Assembly: GCA_003650975.1 (NCBI GenBank)
Contig: QMSU01000103.1
Location: 1 to 5,071 of the forward strand
Length of the DNA stretch: 5,071 bases
Reading direction: 5' to 3'
Source of the DNA: Thermoplasmata archaeon
Lineage (GTDB): Archaea > Thermoplasmatota > E2 > UBA202 > JdFR-43
Positions 4,722-5,071 of this stretch are shown one piece after another (the stretch's first letter is position 1; each line of letters starts with the position of its first letter). The notes beneath the pieces are model-generated. The model was given only the letters and a program-made list of their open reading frames with translations, did no database searches and was not told the origin of the DNA. The position numbers were made by a program, and so were the translations under genes.

Positions 4722-4841
4722 GAGTGAGAGGAGGGCTTCTCCGCTCGAGAGAAAATACCCATCGACAGGCAGGTATTCGGTGTCATCGGCCACAGGCCAC
4801 ATATAGTATAATTCAGTTTTTCCAAGAACACCCCAAAACAC
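4710..4841 (-). CDS. Short putative ORF or gene remnant, convergent to the membrane genes
   Basis: A minus-strand frame from a GTG at 4841 (43 codons) or an ATG at 4802 (30 codons) to a TAG at 4712-4710. A TTG at 4862 would give 50 codons. The translation ends WPVADDTEYLPVDG, then YFLSSGEALLSLASF. It looks protein-like: acidic and aromatic residues are mixed, and third positions are C/G-rich as in the neighbouring genes, unlike the AT-rich DNA just upstream. A minus-strand TATAAA (about 4881-4886) predicts a start near 4858, close to the TTG. There is no clear ribosome site. It may be a small protein or the 3' remnant of a decayed gene. I do not recognise the family and would not rule out chance. 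Confidence 0.35.
   Translation of the reverse strand: MFWGVLGKTELYYMWPVADDTEYLPVDGYFLSSGEALLSLASF
4734..4755 (+). other. Imperfect hairpin downstream of the membrane gene pair
   Basis: Around GGAG-GGCTT-CTCC the arms extend to GAGAGGAG and CTCCGCTC with one mismatch. It could be a 3' end element of the membrane gene mRNA. No T run follows directly; the first is T5 at 4817-4821. It also lies inside the short minus-strand ORF, so the pairing may be incidental. Confidence 0.25.
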
Positions 4842-4874
4842 CGATATACACTTCTTGCGCAATATTTTTAATGT

Positions 4875-4887
4875 TCAAATTTATATT
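4875..4887 (+). promoter_or_regulatory. TATA box for the downstream gene (possibly bidirectional)
   Basis: The plus strand reads TCAAATTTATATT, with TTTATATT at 4880-4887. This is the best match to an archaeal BRE/TATA in the 4714-5044 gap. It predicts a start near 4909, which leaves a leader of about 135 nt before the ATG at 5045. The reverse reading AATATAAATTTG could serve the short minus-strand ORF. Confidence 0.4.
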
Positions 4888-4908
4888 GCAATAATGAAGG
4901 ATAAATTA

Positions 4909-5044
4909 AAAGGCCTTCTCTTTAACTCAAAAATAAGAGGTTATACGAATAAAAATCTCGCAAAATACACGTTATCTGAAATGCTGTGCCTAAGAAAGAC
5001 GAAAAGGATGGGCGAGAAAACCTTAAAACGGAAAGGTGTTTACC
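4909..5044 (+). other. AT-rich region, possible long 5' leader
   Basis: No supportable gene lies here. An open plus-strand frame (TTG 4855 or ATG 4894, to TAA 5070) is Lys/Asn-rich with A/T third positions and overlaps the next start, so I treat it as noncoding. Possible pairings are TCTCGC (4956-4961) with GCGAGA (5012-5017), and ACCTT (5020-5024) with AAGGT (5033-5037). The second would cover part of the ribosome site at 5032-5038. No known riboswitch class is recognised. Confidence 0.3.
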
Positions 5045-5071
5045 ATGACTATGGAAAAAGTCATTGCTAAC
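5045..5071 (+). CDS. Start of a further gene (first nine codons only)
   Basis: An ATG at 5045 opens a frame reading MTMEKVIAN to the window end. It is preceded by AAAGGTG (5032-5038), a reasonable Shine-Dalgarno match 6 nt upstream. A second in-frame ATG lies at 5051. Nine residues are too few to name a product. It is on the same strand as the membrane gene pair, but over 330 bases away with its own likely promoter. Confidence 0.55.

Noticed and set aside
4643..4831. 62-codon minus-strand frame overlapping the end of membrane protein B
   Set aside because: It overlaps a real gene and is Ser/Pro-rich without structure; a different minus-strand frame at 4710-4841 looks more protein-like.
4855..5070. 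Plus-strand open frame (71 codons from a TTG, or from ATG 4894) ending at TAA 5070
   Set aside because: It is Lys/Asn-rich with A/T third positions unlike neighbouring genes, has no ribosome site, begins upstream of the predicted transcript start and overlaps the better supported start at 5045 in another frame.
1..5071. CRISPR array, insertion sequence, integrase or attachment site
   Set aside because: No regularly spaced repeats, no transposase or integrase frame and no long terminal inverted repeats are visible.

Overview
The window looks archaeal, most likely euryarchaeal. The evidence is an archaeal-type prepilin/preflagellin peptidase, a surface protein with a PKD fold and a C-terminal anchor resembling the PGF/PEF-CTERM class, a NikR nickel regulator, and TATA boxes about 25 bp upstream of several start codons with little or no leader. 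A Thermoplasmata-like lineage is possible, but nothing here fixes the species. Coding regions are moderately GC-rich with C/G-rich third positions. The last ~270 bases are clearly AT-rich.

Layout. (1) 1-1165, plus strand: the 3' end of a PKD/Ig-like surface protein, overlapping by 8 nt an A24-family prepilin peptidase. (2) 1112-2409, minus strand: a two-gene operon with a small AAA+ ATPase followed, with an ATGA overlap, by a response regulator with a long helical tail. The regulator's 3' end overlaps the peptidase's 3' end by 54 bp. (3) 2444-3412, minus: a D-2-hydroxyacid dehydrogenase of the glyoxylate/hydroxypyruvate reductase type. (4) 3413-3552: a short intergenic region with a promoter and a strong foldable element that may be a small RNA. 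(5) 3553-3957, minus: nikR, divergent from (6) 4055-4713, plus: two small three-helix membrane proteins that look paralogous to each other. (7) 4714-5044: no conventional long gene, but a short protein-like ORF on the minus strand, an AT-rich promoter region and a possible long leader. (8) 5045-5071: the first nine codons of a further gene.

The most interesting unit is nikR plus the two membrane proteins. The intergenic region holds a palindromic TATA element and a NikR-like operator, GTATCAC-N13-GTAATAC, over the predicted transcription start of the membrane genes. NikR therefore probably controls the pair according to nickel. Both proteins carry acidic/His residues next to a shared LWG membrane segment. 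They resemble no characterised nickel transporter I can name, so they are the candidate for an undescribed nickel-handling system. A second pair worth attention is the stand-alone DnaA/Cdc6-like AAA+ domain joined to a response regulator.
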